Of a stretch of DNA of 64,000 nt, positions 46,067-56,500 are shown piece after piece. A model generated the notes under the pieces. It made no database searches. It was not told the DNA's origin and was given only the letters and a program-made list of their open reading frames with translations. This DNA comes from Prolixibacteraceae bacterium UBA6029 (GTDB taxonomy: Bacteria; Bacteroidota; Bacteroidia; Bacteroidales; Prolixibacteraceae). Positions within the stretch are counted from its first letter, which is position 1. Every line of letters starts with the position of its first letter. The stretch is from the NCBI GenBank assembly GCA_002429385.1, contig DIZL01000052.1:31574-95573 (forward strand), in the 5' to 3' direction. The translations under genes were made by a program, and so were the position numbers.

Positions 46067-46816
46067 ATGAAAACATACGGATTGATCGGACACCGATTGG
46101 GATATTCCTTTTCAAGGAAATTCTTTACAGAAAAGTTTGCAGTAGAAAACCTTTTGGCACATGAATATGTGAATTTCGAACTGGATAGCATCAATGAATT
46201 CCCGGGAGTATTCGAACAGGGCAAGGAAATCTATGGTTTAAATTGCACAATTCCTTATAAACAGGAAATCATGCAGTTTATGGATAAAATTGACCCTGAA
46301 GCTGCACAGATCGGAGCAGTAAACACAGTCAAAATCATATCTATTGATGGCAAACGTGTTTTAATAGGCTTTAATACTGATGCCTATGGATTCGAAAAAT
46401 CACTGCAGTCCATGTTGGAAGAAAAACACCGAAAAGCACTGATACTGGGGACAGGTGGCGCCTCAAAGGCCATCAAGCACGTATTGAATAAACTGGGCAT
46501 TAGCTATCTGTCAGCATCAATCGAAGAACCGTTATATGAGCATGAAATCAGGTACAGTCAAATCACTGATGAGTTACTGAAGGAATACCTGATCATCATC
46601 CATGCTACTCCCATCGGTACCTTCCCCAATGTGGATAATTGCCCGGATATTCCCTATCAATCAATTACTTCTGATCATGTTCTGTTCGACCTGGTGTACA
46701 ATCCTGAAGAAACCCTCTTTTTGAAAAAGGGCAAGGCACAGGGAGCTAAAACCAAAAACGGTCTTGAAATGCTTCACCTGCAAGCAATCCGGGCCTGGGA
46801 GATCTGGAATAGCTAA
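46067..46816 (+). CDS. aroE: Shikimate dehydrogenase
   Basis: 249 residues, slightly short but usual in Bacteroidota. Substrate-binding Ser pair in LGYSFSRKFF; catalytic Lys in CTIPYKQEI; Asp of the catalytic dyad in FNTDAYGF; NADP-binding GTGGASKAI. It reduces 3-dehydroshikimate to shikimate in the aromatic amino acid pathway, in the cytoplasm. Stands alone between repeat-rich spacers; convergent with the RlmL-like gene. Confidence 0.95.
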   Translation: MKTYGLIGHRLGYSFSRKFFTEKFAVENLLAHEYVNFELDSINEFPGVFEQGKEIYGLNCTIPYKQEIMQFMDKIDPEAAQIGAVNTVKIISIDGKRVLIGFNTDAYGFEKSLQSMLEEKHRKALILGTGGASKAIKHVLNKLGISYLSASIEEPLYEHEIRYSQITDELLKEYLIIIHATPIGTFPNVDNCPDIPYQSITSDHVLFDLVYNPEETLFLKKGKAQGAKTKNGLEMLHLQAIRAWEIWNS

Positions 46817-46818
46817 GG

Positions 46819-46897
46819 AAATAGGAATAAGGAATAAGGAATAAGGAAAAAGTCATCAGAATCTCTACCTAATGACTTATTCCTCTTTTCCTATTTA
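46819..46897. terminator. Repeat-built bidirectional terminator
   Basis: A GGAATAA heptamer run (46823-46850) ending in AAAAAGTCAT is complementary to ATGACTTATTCCTCTTTTCC downstream, forming a long imperfect stem between convergent genes. Confidence 0.6.
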
Positions 46898-46908
46898 CTT
46901 TTTACTAT

Positions 46909-48063
46909 TTACTCCGCAATATCAGTAGAGAAGACCTTCTTTGAGCCTGAATATAATTCATATTTACGAAAACTGCATTCCAGTGAACCATTCAGGATTG
47001 ATATCTTGCGTGAGGGACGTAATCCGATTGATTTCAGGCACTGTGGAGTGCTGATGATCCAAACGGTTGCATCAGTATAATGATGCTTTAAACGCTCACC
47101 AATCATGCCATAAAACGTTGTATCATCCGAAGAAAGGCGTTCACCGTAAGGAGGATTGAACAGCAGGAAAGGCTTTTCTGAATTGGGTTCAAGGAATTTA
47201 AAATCTGACACTTTAAAGTCAATCAACGAACCAACACCTGCCTCATCAGCATTTTTCGATGCGATATCAATATTACGACGAAGGATATCAGATGCCGAAA
47301 TCCTTACAGGTGTTTGAACATCAGGCTGAGCTTCAATTTCGACTTGTTTAAATAGCTCCGGCTTAAATGTTGGCCAGTTGCGGAAGGCAAAGTTTTTCCG
47401 AACACTTCCCGGGTAAATACCATTGGCCAACATGGCAGCTTCTATGGCAATGGTCCCTGAACCGCACATCGGGTCAATCAGGTCGCTTTTACGATCCCAG
47501 CCGGAAAGGCGGATTAAACCTGCAGCCAACACCTCGCTCATCGGAGCTTCGTTCTGATCAAGCCGGTATCCTCGTTTATGCAATGATTCACCACTACTAT
47601 CGAGAGAAATGGTACAAATCTCATTGCTGATGTGCAGGTTGATTAGTATATCAGGGTTTTTGGAATCAACCGAGGGCCTATTCCCGAATTTATACCTGAA
47701 ACGGTCAACAATAGCATCCTTCAGCTTAAGCGATGCAAACATTGAGTTATTAAACAAGTCAGTGAAAACGGTACTTTGAATGGCAAAGGTTTGTTCGCAC
47801 CCAAATAATTCTTCCCACTTGAAATTCTTCGCACGCTGGTAAAGATCATCCGCAGAATGAATCTTATAAGAATCAATCGGAACTAATATCCTTAGGGCTG
47901 TGCGTAAACAATAATTCGCCTTGTAAAGCAACTTCACATCGCCGCTGAAGTAAACTGATCTGCGGGCAATCTGAACCTCATCAGCACCTATCTCAATCAA
48001 TTCCTGGGCAAGTACTTCTTCAAGTCCAGCCATCGTGGTGGCCGTATAGTGTTGATTTTTCAT
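46909..48063 (-). CDS. THUMP-domain 23S rRNA guanine-N2 methyltransferase (RlmL/YcbY N-terminal type)
   Basis: 384 residues. THUMP RNA-binding domain (about 60-155), then a class I methyltransferase with motif I LIDPMCGSGTI (about 194) and motif IV NPPYGER (about 303). This matches the RlmL-type m2G2445 methyltransferase without the fused RlmK half, as usual in Bacteroidota. Acts on 23S rRNA; specificity inferred by family. Confidence 0.9.
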   Translation of the reverse strand: MKNQHYTATTMAGLEEVLAQELIEIGADEVQIARRSVYFSGDVKLLYKANYCLRTALRILVPIDSYKIHSADDLYQRAKNFKWEELFGCEQTFAIQSTVFTDLFNNSMFASLKLKDAIVDRFRYKFGNRPSVDSKNPDILINLHISNEICTISLDSSGESLHKRGYRLDQNEAPMSEVLAAGLIRLSGWDRKSDLIDPMCGSGTIAIEAAMLANGIYPGSVRKNFAFRNWPTFKPELFKQVEIEAQPDVQTPVRISASDILRRNIDIASKNADEAGVGSLIDFKVSDFKFLEPNSEKPFLLFNPPYGERLSSDDTTFYGMIGERLKHHYTDATVWIISTPQCLKSIGLRPSRKISILNGSLECSFRKYELYSGSKKVFSTDIAE

Positions 48064-48092
48064 CTAAAGTAAATATTCGTAAAATAAGTCAT

Positions 48093-48230
48093 TGGAAAAA
48101 GGAATGAGGAAAAAGGAAATAGGAAAATGTAAAGTGTTTATAAATAGCACAATATGTTTCCTTATTTCTCTTTTCCCTTTTCCTGTTTCCCTTTTCCTGT
48201 TTCCTCTTTCCTCTTTCCTCTTTCCTGTTT
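48093..48230. repeat. Purine/pyrimidine heptamer repeats between RlmL-like and cysE genes
   Basis: GGAAAAA/GGAATGA-type units at 48093-48127 face TTTCCTC/TTTCCTG units at 48166-48230, able to form an imperfect hairpin. The pyrimidine run abuts the cysE stop codon. Confidence 0.7.
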
Positions 48231-49152
48231 AGATTCCTGCGCCGTCATTAAACCCGGCCTCCTTGGCACTTGACTGAACAAGTTTTGAATTAGGCGGCAA
48301 ACTATTGGTGACCCATACGTTACCGCCAATGACTGAATTCGCTCCAATCCTGATCCTTCCCAGAATGGTAGCCTGGGCATAAATGATCACATTATCTTCT
48401 ACGATTGGATGTCGCGGAATGCCTTTGATCGGATTCCCTTCTTCATCCAAAGGAAAACTTTTGGCACCCAGGGTAACACCCTGATATAGTTTCACGTTAT
48501 TACCGATTATACTGGTAGAACCAATAACAACGCCAGTTCCGTGATCAATGGTAAATGATTCGCCAATTTCAGCACCTGGATGAATATCGATACCCGTTTC
48601 CGAATGCCCCATCTCTGAAATGATACGGGGAATGAGTGGAACGCCTAATTTAAGCAACTGGTGAGCAACCCTGTGGTTAATAATTGCACGTGTAGTCGGA
48701 TAACAATAGATTACTTCGCTCTGGCTGTTGGCAGCAGGATCTCCCAAATAAGCAGCCTCAACATCAGTTACCAGTATCCTGCGGATTTCAGGAAGGAATG
48801 AAATAAAATCTGATGCCAGGCTTTGGGCAAATTTCGATCGTTCCTGCATATCTACCTGTTCAGGATTTTGACAGGTAAAACACAAACCTGCCAGTATCTG
48901 TTCCGATAATAGTTCAAACAACTCGTCGACATAAACTCCAACATAGTGCTTGATTGTATTCGATCGTAAGCTCGTATTTCCAAAATATCCGGGAAACAAA
49001 ATCTCACGGATAATTCCAACAATCTTTCCCAATTTCTCAATCGACGGAAGAGGTTCTCCCATCCGGTGCTCGTGGCAAACCAGATTGTATGAATTCGCAT
49101 CAGACAATTGCTCTATGGCACTCTGCATTTTGTATTCAATAGTTGAAGGCAT
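48229..49152 (-). CDS. cysE: Serine O-acetyltransferase
   Basis: 307 residues. N-terminal helical domain, then a left-handed beta-helix with hexapeptide repeats: GIDIHPGAEIGESFTIDHGTGVVIG and GNNVKLYQGVTLGAKSF, including the acetyl-CoA and serine-binding His in DHGTG. It makes O-acetylserine for cysteine synthesis in the cytosol. Length is typical of the long Bacteroidota form. The C-terminus runs into pyrimidine-rich repeats. Confidence 0.93.
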   Translation of the reverse strand: MPSTIEYKMQSAIEQLSDANSYNLVCHEHRMGEPLPSIEKLGKIVGIIREILFPGYFGNTSLRSNTIKHYVGVYVDELFELLSEQILAGLCFTCQNPEQVDMQERSKFAQSLASDFISFLPEIRRILVTDVEAAYLGDPAANSQSEVIYCYPTTRAIINHRVAHQLLKLGVPLIPRIISEMGHSETGIDIHPGAEIGESFTIDHGTGVVIGSTSIIGNNVKLYQGVTLGAKSFPLDEEGNPIKGIPRHPIVEDNVIIYAQATILGRIRIGANSVIGGNVWVTNSLPPNSKLVQSSAKEAGFNDGAGI

Positions 49153-49276
49153 CTTTTCAGGTATTTAATGATGTTTGATAATATAAACCGATCAAAACGC
49201 ACCAATATTTCACAAGTAATCCCACATAACTGCGTGCGTACAAAAATCAGACTTTTAGGGATGAAATCAAACTCTA

Positions 49277-50425
49277 TCACCCTAAAGTTTTGGTTAATTC
49301 ACAGACATTATTGATTGCAGCAATTGCATTGGTCAGCCGTTCGTCTCCTGTTCCGCTGATTTCCACGAAGTTAAAACCATAATGAACAAGCTCCTTACGG
49401 TACTGCATAAACAGTTTTACACGATTTTCACCACCGTTTTCTCTCACCCGATCAGCCTCCCAGGGCAAATCCGGTTCGCACAATAGAAACAACTCCATCG
49501 GACAGCCTCTTATTTGACCTTCAATCCATAGAGGTGTTTTCCCAAAAACCCAGTCAAACCATACTTTGGTAATAATGAGCCAGGTATCGAAGATGAACAC
49601 TCTATCCAAACTGCTTTGGGTCTCCTGAAATTGTTTCACCTGCGCCTTTGCGATATCTTCAACATCTTCATAGGTATAAGGATGAGGCAACTTTTCAATA
49701 TATTCACGTGCATACTCCTGAATGTATTGTCCGTGGTAAAACTCGGCCAGTTGTTTCGCCAAAGTGGTTTTCCCGGTCGATTCAGGACCGGTAACAACAA
49801 TTCTTATCTGTTTATTGAAATTCACCTCGGTTGTTTCCTCTACAAGATCCTTCTTCCACTCTAAATAACCGATATAGGCCATCACGGTATATACGGCAAA
49901 AAGGATTACTGTAGGTAAAAGTCCCTTGTATATAAATAAGCCCATGGAAAATGCATCGACGAATATCCAAACCAGCCATTGTTCCAGAATCTTCCGTGCA
50001 AGCATCCAGGTTGCAACAATGCTAAGTGCAGTGGCCAGAGCATCGGCCTTTGGTACCTGTGAATCAGTATAATTTGTTAAGATATACCAGATCAGAAGAA
50101 AGATCAATATGCTAATTCCAACCAACCGTAATCCCAACTTCAGGCTTAACCGGCTAATCTTTAAAGGTTCTGAATGATTCGACTGATTACCCCTCAACCA
50201 TTCGTACCAGCCGTAAATACTAATTACGACGTAATACATTTGAAGGCCCATGTCGGCATAAAGCTTTGAGACTAAAAAGACCCAGACATAAAGAACTGAA
50301 GTCAGCAAACCTACAGGCCAGGTCAGAATGCTTTGACGAATGGAAAAAAAGATATATACGATACCTAGAATAGCTCCCAGGAGTTCAATGTAATTTCCTG
50401 AAATCCATCTGATAATTAGTTCCAT
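49277..50425 (-). CDS. PnuC-type transporter fused to NadR-like kinase
   Basis: 382 residues from ATG at 50423-50425 (MELIIRWISG); the extra 20 residues upstream lack family support. The N-terminal 190 residues have seven or so helices of the PnuC fold (LTWPVGLLTSVLYVWVF, YGWYEWLRG). The C-terminal 175 residues are an AAA-type kinase related to the ribosylnicotinamide kinase of NadR: Walker A GPESTGKTT (about 212), YAREYIE, FDTWLIITKVW. Uptake and phosphorylation in one chain would trap the vitamin. Substrate is probably nicotinamide riboside, though PnuC relatives can carry thiamine; no riboswitch precedes it. Confidence 0.88.
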   Translation of the reverse strand: MELIIRWISGNYIELLGAILGIVYIFFSIRQSILTWPVGLLTSVLYVWVFLVSKLYADMGLQMYYVVISIYGWYEWLRGNQSNHSEPLKISRLSLKLGLRLVGISILIFLLIWYILTNYTDSQVPKADALATALSIVATWMLARKILEQWLVWIFVDAFSMGLFIYKGLLPTVILFAVYTVMAYIGYLEWKKDLVEETTEVNFNKQIRIVVTGPESTGKTTLAKQLAEFYHGQYIQEYAREYIEKLPHPYTYEDVEDIAKAQVKQFQETQSSLDRVFIFDTWLIITKVWFDWVFGKTPLWIEGQIRGCPMELFLLCEPDLPWEADRVRENGGENRVKLFMQYRKELVHYGFNFVEISGTGDERLTNAIAAINNVCELTKTLG

Positions 50426-50526
50426 AAAAAATACCTGCAAATAACAACTACGGACAACAAATGACAACCATAGACAACTAACCACTTTTCCCTAAATATC
50501 GACCAATGAATACTGAACACTTCCTC

Positions 50527-52245
50527 CTAATTCCCGCTCAGAATCTTATCGTATGTTCCTTTTTGAGTAATGACTTCTATTGCTTTATTAATAGTCTCAT
50601 CCTCAACATTCATGATCTGGAAATAATTGCTTACTGAAAACAAATCTCTCGCAATCAAGGCTTTTATCTGTCTTTTTAACAGAGGACGTGCAAACGCCAC
50701 ACTTTTCTCATCCCTTTTAACTACTTCCTTCTCATCTTTATTAACAATTTCTCTATCATTTATTACCAGTTTCTTTTCACCTTTGCCTTTTGCGGGATCT
50801 ATTTTTGCGGCAGTTATTTTATTAACACCTTCTTTATCACCTGCAGCCATAATCTTTTCTATCATTTCATCGGTGACTTCAAACTTGCTGGTGAAAGTCT
50901 TAAAATCAGCATACTTCTTCTTAAAACTATCCCGATTCTCATCCATAATATCCAGCACACCCGTATAAACTACATTCTTGCGGAGAAGATTATTGTAATA
51001 AGCGTAATATTTGGAAGTATCCATTGGAATAAAAATATCAGGCATTATGCCTCCCCCGCCATAAACAACCCGGTTGCTGACTTTGGTGGCAAATTTCAGC
51101 GATTTATTCTGAACGATGCTATCCTTCGAGAAGAGTTCCCCCTTTTCAATACGGTGAATATAATCTTTCTGATAAGCATCTACCCCATCTGTATAGGGCT
51201 TTTGAATGCACCGCCCACTTGGAGTATAATAATGGGCAGTAGTCAAACGGATCATCGACCCGTCAGTCAATGGGAATGGTTGCTGAACCAATCCTTTCCC
51301 GAAGGACCGTCTTCCGATCAGAACACCGCGATCCCAATCCTGAATGGCGCCTGAAACAATTTCGCTGGCCGAGGCTGAACCTTCATCAATTAATACAACA
51401 AGTTTACCCTGTTCCAATTCACCTTGTGAAGTTGAACTGTATTCCTTCTTTTCGGCATGAATTCCCTGTGTATAAACAATCAGTTTGTAAGCCGACAGAA
51501 ACTGATCAGCCAGTTCAGTCGCTGCTGTTAGGTATCCTCCACCATTTCCGCGTAAATCCAGGATCAGGCTGTTTAGTTTTGAGCTTGCTTTCAACGCTTC
51601 AATGGCATCCGTAAATTCGGCAGTAGTTGTTGCCGAAAACTTGTTCAATTTTATATAGCCAATATTATCGTTGATCATGTAAGACGCATCGAGACTGTTA
51701 ATCGGAATTTTATCTCTGATAACCGTAAATTCAAGCAAATTAGCTTCCCCTTTTCGATTTACTTTCATATCGACCTTTGTTCCTTTTTTTCCACGCAACA
51801 GGTCATATACCTCCGTATTTTTCAATCCAATACCTGCAATCTTCTTTGCATCGACCTGCACAATCCTGTCTCCTGCCCTTATTCCTACTTTTTCAGAAGG
51901 ACCACCAGGAATTGTAGTTACAACCATAAGTGTATCCCTGAAAACGTTAAATGAGATTCCAACACCTTCAAAATTTCCGGCCAGAGGCTCATTTGTTTTT
52001 TCAACTTCTGCCTTTGATATATAAACTGAGTGCGGATCGAGATTGCGTAAAACCTCTACGATCGCTTTCTCAGTCAAATCATCAACTTTGGTTGAATCCA
52101 CATAGTAGCTATCAATCAGGCGCAGCAGCCGGTTAAATTTCATGGTATTGCTCTGTACATCCTGAGCTTTCAATTCGCCACCGCCTGCCATCATCACTAT
52201 TCCCAGCAAAATTGAAATACCTGCTTTTCTATAATTTAAAATCAT
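50527..52245 (-). CDS. Carboxy-terminal processing protease (S41)
   Basis: 572 residues with a signal peptide (ISILLGIVMMAGGGELKA). PDZ domain (about 95-180, with GGPSEKVGIRAGDRIV) and S41 catalytic domain holding Ser in GSASASEIVSG (about 289) and Lys in SFGKGLVQ (about 316). Trims C-termini of periplasmic proteins. The C-terminal 130 residues are charged and helical and typical of Bacteroidota members. Confidence 0.94.
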   Translation of the reverse strand: MILNYRKAGISILLGIVMMAGGGELKAQDVQSNTMKFNRLLRLIDSYYVDSTKVDDLTEKAIVEVLRNLDPHSVYISKAEVEKTNEPLAGNFEGVGISFNVFRDTLMVVTTIPGGPSEKVGIRAGDRIVQVDAKKIAGIGLKNTEVYDLLRGKKGTKVDMKVNRKGEANLLEFTVIRDKIPINSLDASYMINDNIGYIKLNKFSATTTAEFTDAIEALKASSKLNSLILDLRGNGGGYLTAATELADQFLSAYKLIVYTQGIHAEKKEYSSTSQGELEQGKLVVLIDEGSASASEIVSGAIQDWDRGVLIGRRSFGKGLVQQPFPLTDGSMIRLTTAHYYTPSGRCIQKPYTDGVDAYQKDYIHRIEKGELFSKDSIVQNKSLKFATKVSNRVVYGGGGIMPDIFIPMDTSKYYAYYNNLLRKNVVYTGVLDIMDENRDSFKKKYADFKTFTSKFEVTDEMIEKIMAAGDKEGVNKITAAKIDPAKGKGEKKLVINDREIVNKDEKEVVKRDEKSVAFARPLLKRQIKALIARDLFSVSNYFQIMNVEDETINKAIEVITQKGTYDKILSGN

Positions 52246-52811
52246 ATCTGTCTATTTATCCCGATTGGCATCTTCACAAAAACCATGCAAAAATAAACCA
52301 ACTTTATATTTATTGATTAGCAAAGATAACTGAATAAATCATCAGGCAAAATCTATCATCCTTATTTTAGATTAACATTTAGGAAGTATTTGTGTTCATA
52401 TAAGCCCATATTCGACATTTATTACATAAATGCACAATAAAACAAGATATTGGAGAATTTTGCGTCCAGATGGTATGTTTTGCGTAGTGGGCATACTCAA
52501 CATATGATTTTTAGCCACCCAATCAGTGCCATTTCCGACATCTCCGCCATTTCCGCTTTACGCCAATTTCACATGTTTCCTTGACTTCCTCAATTTGCTT
52601 ATTTGCTATTCTAACAATCCAAATCCATCAGAAACCGTTTACCCGGATTTCATGTAATTCCTGACTAACTGTAGGTGTGTATCCAATTTCTTGATTCTGC
52701 ATGTTCTGTACGTTCTGCACATTTGCATTTTCGCCCTTTCTCCTATAGTGCAGAGTCCTGAAATAGGTTTGGTTTATCTGTAAACCTATTTCTGAACAAG
52801 ATAGTAACAGT
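52246..52811. other. Non-coding gap with one strong hairpin
   Basis: No supported gene; a 63-codon minus-strand frame has low-complexity content (NVQNVQNMQNQ) and is not believed. GAAATAGGTTT (52760-52770) pairs perfectly with AAACCTATTTC (52782-52792) and may end the restriction operon. Short ATTTCCG repeats occur at about 52525-52560. Confidence 0.55.
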
Positions 52812-53507
52812 TCATGCAAGTAACTTTTCCAATTTCATTTTCCACTTTTCCCAGTAAGGCATTTCCATGGATTGTAAGTCAAGGAACTTCTGAGTGTGAT
52901 CGTGATGTATTAAATGACAGAGTTCATGAATAATCACGTATTCAATGCAGCCTTTCGGAGCTTTTATTAATTCCGGATTCAGTATGATTTTCCCTTTAGC
53001 AGTACAACTGCCCCAACGAGTAGGCATTTCCCTTAGTATCACTGAAGTAGGTTCGACATTATATTTTTTGAATTTCTCAATCAATTCCAAGCCAATTGCG
53101 TATAGTTTCTTCTTTGCATTTTGTAAATACCAATCATCTACCAATTGCTTAATTCTTTCCTTATCAAAGGTTGTGACCTCAATGAACTTGCCTTTAAGTT
53201 TGACGCTTTCAACATCTCCCATAATGATTTTCAACCGGTATTGTCTTCCAAAATAAAGATGAGTTTCACCCCCGACATATTTACGCTCTGTCATTTTTGG
53301 GTGAAAGACAAGGAAAAAGCTTTGTTGCCTGATGATCCAAGGCGCTTTTTTCCTTATTTTTTCCTTTATCTTTTCAATGGGAGTATCGACAGGCGCCTTT
53401 ACCAAAACCGCTAAATCAGGTGTTACTGTAATCCCAAGTGATTTGCGACCGGAAAATTCCAATAGAAAATCAATTTGCTTTGTACCGAAAATAATCGTCT
53501 CAATCAT
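52812..53507 (-). CDS. YgjP-like metallopeptidase
   Basis: 231 residues from ATG at 53505-53507 (MIETIIFGTKQIDF); the longer frame overlaps hsdR and adds a non-family stretch. It shows MPTRWGSCTAKGKIILNPEL, then HELCHLIHHDHTQKF, the zinc-binding HExxH of the YgjP/WLM family. Such genes often follow hsdR; this one starts 28 bp after the hsdR stop and so is likely cotranscribed. Its role in restriction loci is unknown. Confidence 0.9.
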   Translation of the reverse strand: MIETIIFGTKQIDFLLEFSGRKSLGITVTPDLAVLVKAPVDTPIEKIKEKIRKKAPWIIRQQSFFLVFHPKMTERKYVGGETHLYFGRQYRLKIIMGDVESVKLKGKFIEVTTFDKERIKQLVDDWYLQNAKKKLYAIGLELIEKFKKYNVEPTSVILREMPTRWGSCTAKGKIILNPELIKAPKGCIEYVIIHELCHLIHHDHTQKFLDLQSMEMPYWEKWKMKLEKLLA

Positions 53508-53535
53508 GACTGCCAAATTAATAAGATTACCATGA

Positions 53536-56500
53536 TTACTTCTTATAGCGTAGCTTTGCCACGTCAACACAGCGTTCTGCAATCCGATCAATTTCTTCAA
53601 AGCTCATTTCCAGATCGTATTTATCCCTCACTTCATCAATAAGATATTCTCCAATCTGAAAAATCATCCTTTTAGGAATATCTACTTCATTTTGCCAATT
53701 TACCTTGAGTAGATTCAAAATGATTTCTTCAATGATCAAAGCAGTATTTGAAGCAATCTGCTTTCGGGTCAAATCATCACCTATTTTGGTCAGTAATTCT
53801 TCATTGGTGATTCCATAAAATGCCTTTGCCACATCTTTGTCTTTCAATACTTCCGGAATATCACTGTCAGTGTGAGCCAAAACATTGTTCATTATTTCCT
53901 GAACCTTGCTGAGATACTGTACTTCATTGATTCGCCTGGCCTCATAATCAGCAATGGTTTCTTTCAACATTTGTGAAAACTTTTTATAGAAAGCAGGGTC
54001 CTCCTCCATTTTTTCTGAAATATGTTTCGAAGTTCTGCTGGCAATCTTATCTGCTTTGGCTGCCTTGCCGGTAGTGTTTTCAACCTCCTGTTGGAATTTT
54101 TCCTTATCAAAAATGTCAACCAATTCCGTGATGATTTCCACTTTCTCAGTGGTAATATGGGTATCAATTAATTTCTGAATCTGTCCTTCGTATTGCTTGT
54201 AATCAATGGCATCTGAATACCTTTCAACTACGGCCAAACGCAATTTCAGGAACATAGTCAAATCCTCTTTGTAACGGCTGATGGTTTTTTCATCTACCTG
54301 ATTATAAAATTGGATGCATGAAAATGCCAGTTTCAATCCTTTGGCAAATGCTGCCAGCTTATCGTAGAAAACAGTTCGAATTGCTTCATCTTTCAACAAT
54401 AATTGATAAGCTTCTGCATCCCTTTTATTAGAGATGGTTTTGAATATATCCCATAATTCGGAGTATTTCTGTGGAAGCTTTTTTATTTCTTCGTTGATAT
54501 TTACCAGGGTGCCTTCCAAATCTTCTGAATCAAATTCCTCGAAAGTAGAATACAATTGCAAAGCTTCATCCAGGTTTTCAATCACGCCATAATAGTCGAT
54601 GATATACCCAAATTCCTTATCCGGATAAATACGGTTTACCCTGGCAATGGCCTGTAAAAGTTTATGTCCCTGTAAATTCCGTGTAAGATACATAACTGTG
54701 TTCTTAGGTTCGTCAAAACCAGTGAGCAGCTTATCAACAACAATAATGATTTCAGGATCTCTTTGATTTTTGAAACGGCTAATAATGTTTTTTTCATACT
54801 TTTTTGCATTGCCGTGTTCATCCATCATTTTATTCCAAAAACGGGTTTCCTTCTCCGTTGACTTTGCGAAGGCACTATCTTCACCTTCTCTTTCGTCTAT
54901 GGATGAAATCAGTACTTCACTGCTGACCAATCCAATTTCGTCTAAAAATTCTTTGTACCGAATGGCATTTATTTTCTTGTCACAAACCAGTTGGGCTTTG
55001 AAAGGTGTGCCTTGCCAATTATCCCGGAAATGCCTGCTGATATTCCATGCAATGGCATATATTTTTTGTTCTGCACTGTTTAATTGGTCTGCCCTGCTGA
55101 ATTTCTTTTTAAAGTCGGCTTTCTGGTATTCGGTAAGAGGTTCTGAAACCATTTCAAAAAATGTATCCAAAGGACTTCCATTTACAATTTGCCTTGCTAG
55201 TCTTCCTTCATACAAAAGCGGAACAACAGCCTTGTCTTTTACCGCCTGGTCAACGGTATAAGCATCAATGATACCCCCGAATTTGGTGGCTGTATTTTTA
55301 TCCTTTTTGAAAAGCGGTGTCCCGGTCATGGCAATGAAACAGGCGTTGGGTAAGGTCTTGAGCATTTCAATATTGAAAGTTCCATGCTGTGTACGATGTC
55401 CTTCATCTACCAAAACAAAAATATCGTGACTTAATAGTGGCTTGCTGATTTTTTTCATGGCAGCCACAAACTTATTGATAATTGTGGTAACCACCGAATC
55501 GCTTTTACTTTCAAGTAATTCAACCAAGCGTTGTCCCGTTGCTGCATTTTCAACAAACATTCCACATTTACGAAAGGTATCTGTTATTTGACGATCTAAA
55601 TCAGTACGGTCGGTTACCAAAACAATCTTCGGATTCCTAATCGATTTTTCCATTGCGATGGCTTGCGCAAGCATAACCATGGTCAAAGATTTCCCGCTTC
55701 CCTGCGTGTGCCATATCACGCCACCTTTTCGTTTTCCTCCATCAATTGGAAGAATACGTTGTATGGATTTTTTAACGGCAAAAAACTGCTGGTATCGTGC
55801 AACCTTCTTTTCTCCATTGTCAAACAAAACGAAATTGAAGATAATATCCATTAATCTTTCCGGTCTGCACAAACCAACCAAATATTCGTCCTGAACAGTT
55901 GGATGAATATTTTCATTCTCCAGATCATCAAAATACTGTCTCACATACTTAAAACGGTCAGCAAATAATTTGTTTTTCTTTTCTTTAGGTAAAGGCTGAT
56001 TTTTTAATTCCTGTAAATCCTTTCTGTAGTTCTGTTCGTCTTCCTCATTGTTGAATTTCTCCTCCCACTTGGCCCAAAACTTTTCAGGTGTGGCATTGGT
56101 GGCATAGGCTGCTTCCCGTGTGGCTAAACTCAATGAAAGTTGAGAATATACATACAAAGCCCGGATACCATCTTCGTGCTGGTTGCGCAAGTGCTGACTG
56201 ATGGCCTGTTTCAAGGGTTCCTTCATATCTGGACGCTTGCATTCGATGATACACAACGGAATACCGTTTACGAACAATACCACATCAGACCGGTAATGCT
56301 CTTTACTGGCGCTACGCATGACACTGTATTCTTCGGTGACATGAAATACATTGTTCTCCGGATTTTTCCAGTCGATGTATTGAAGAGTGATGCTTTTTTT
56401 ATCCCCGTCAAAACTCTGTTCAAATGTTTTTCCCAGCGTAATCAGGTTATAAGTCGTTTCGCAGGCAGCTATGTATCCTTCATTCATCGGCAATTCCTTC

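Noticed and set aside
50426..50526. Riboswitch upstream of pnuC-nadR
   Set aside because: Only about 100 bp of AC-rich sequence without the conserved pairing of TPP, NAD or preQ1 leaders.
52628..52819. 63-codon minus-strand open frame before the YgjP-like gene
   Set aside because: Repetitive content (NVQNVQNMQNQ) and overlap with a hairpin; no family resemblance.
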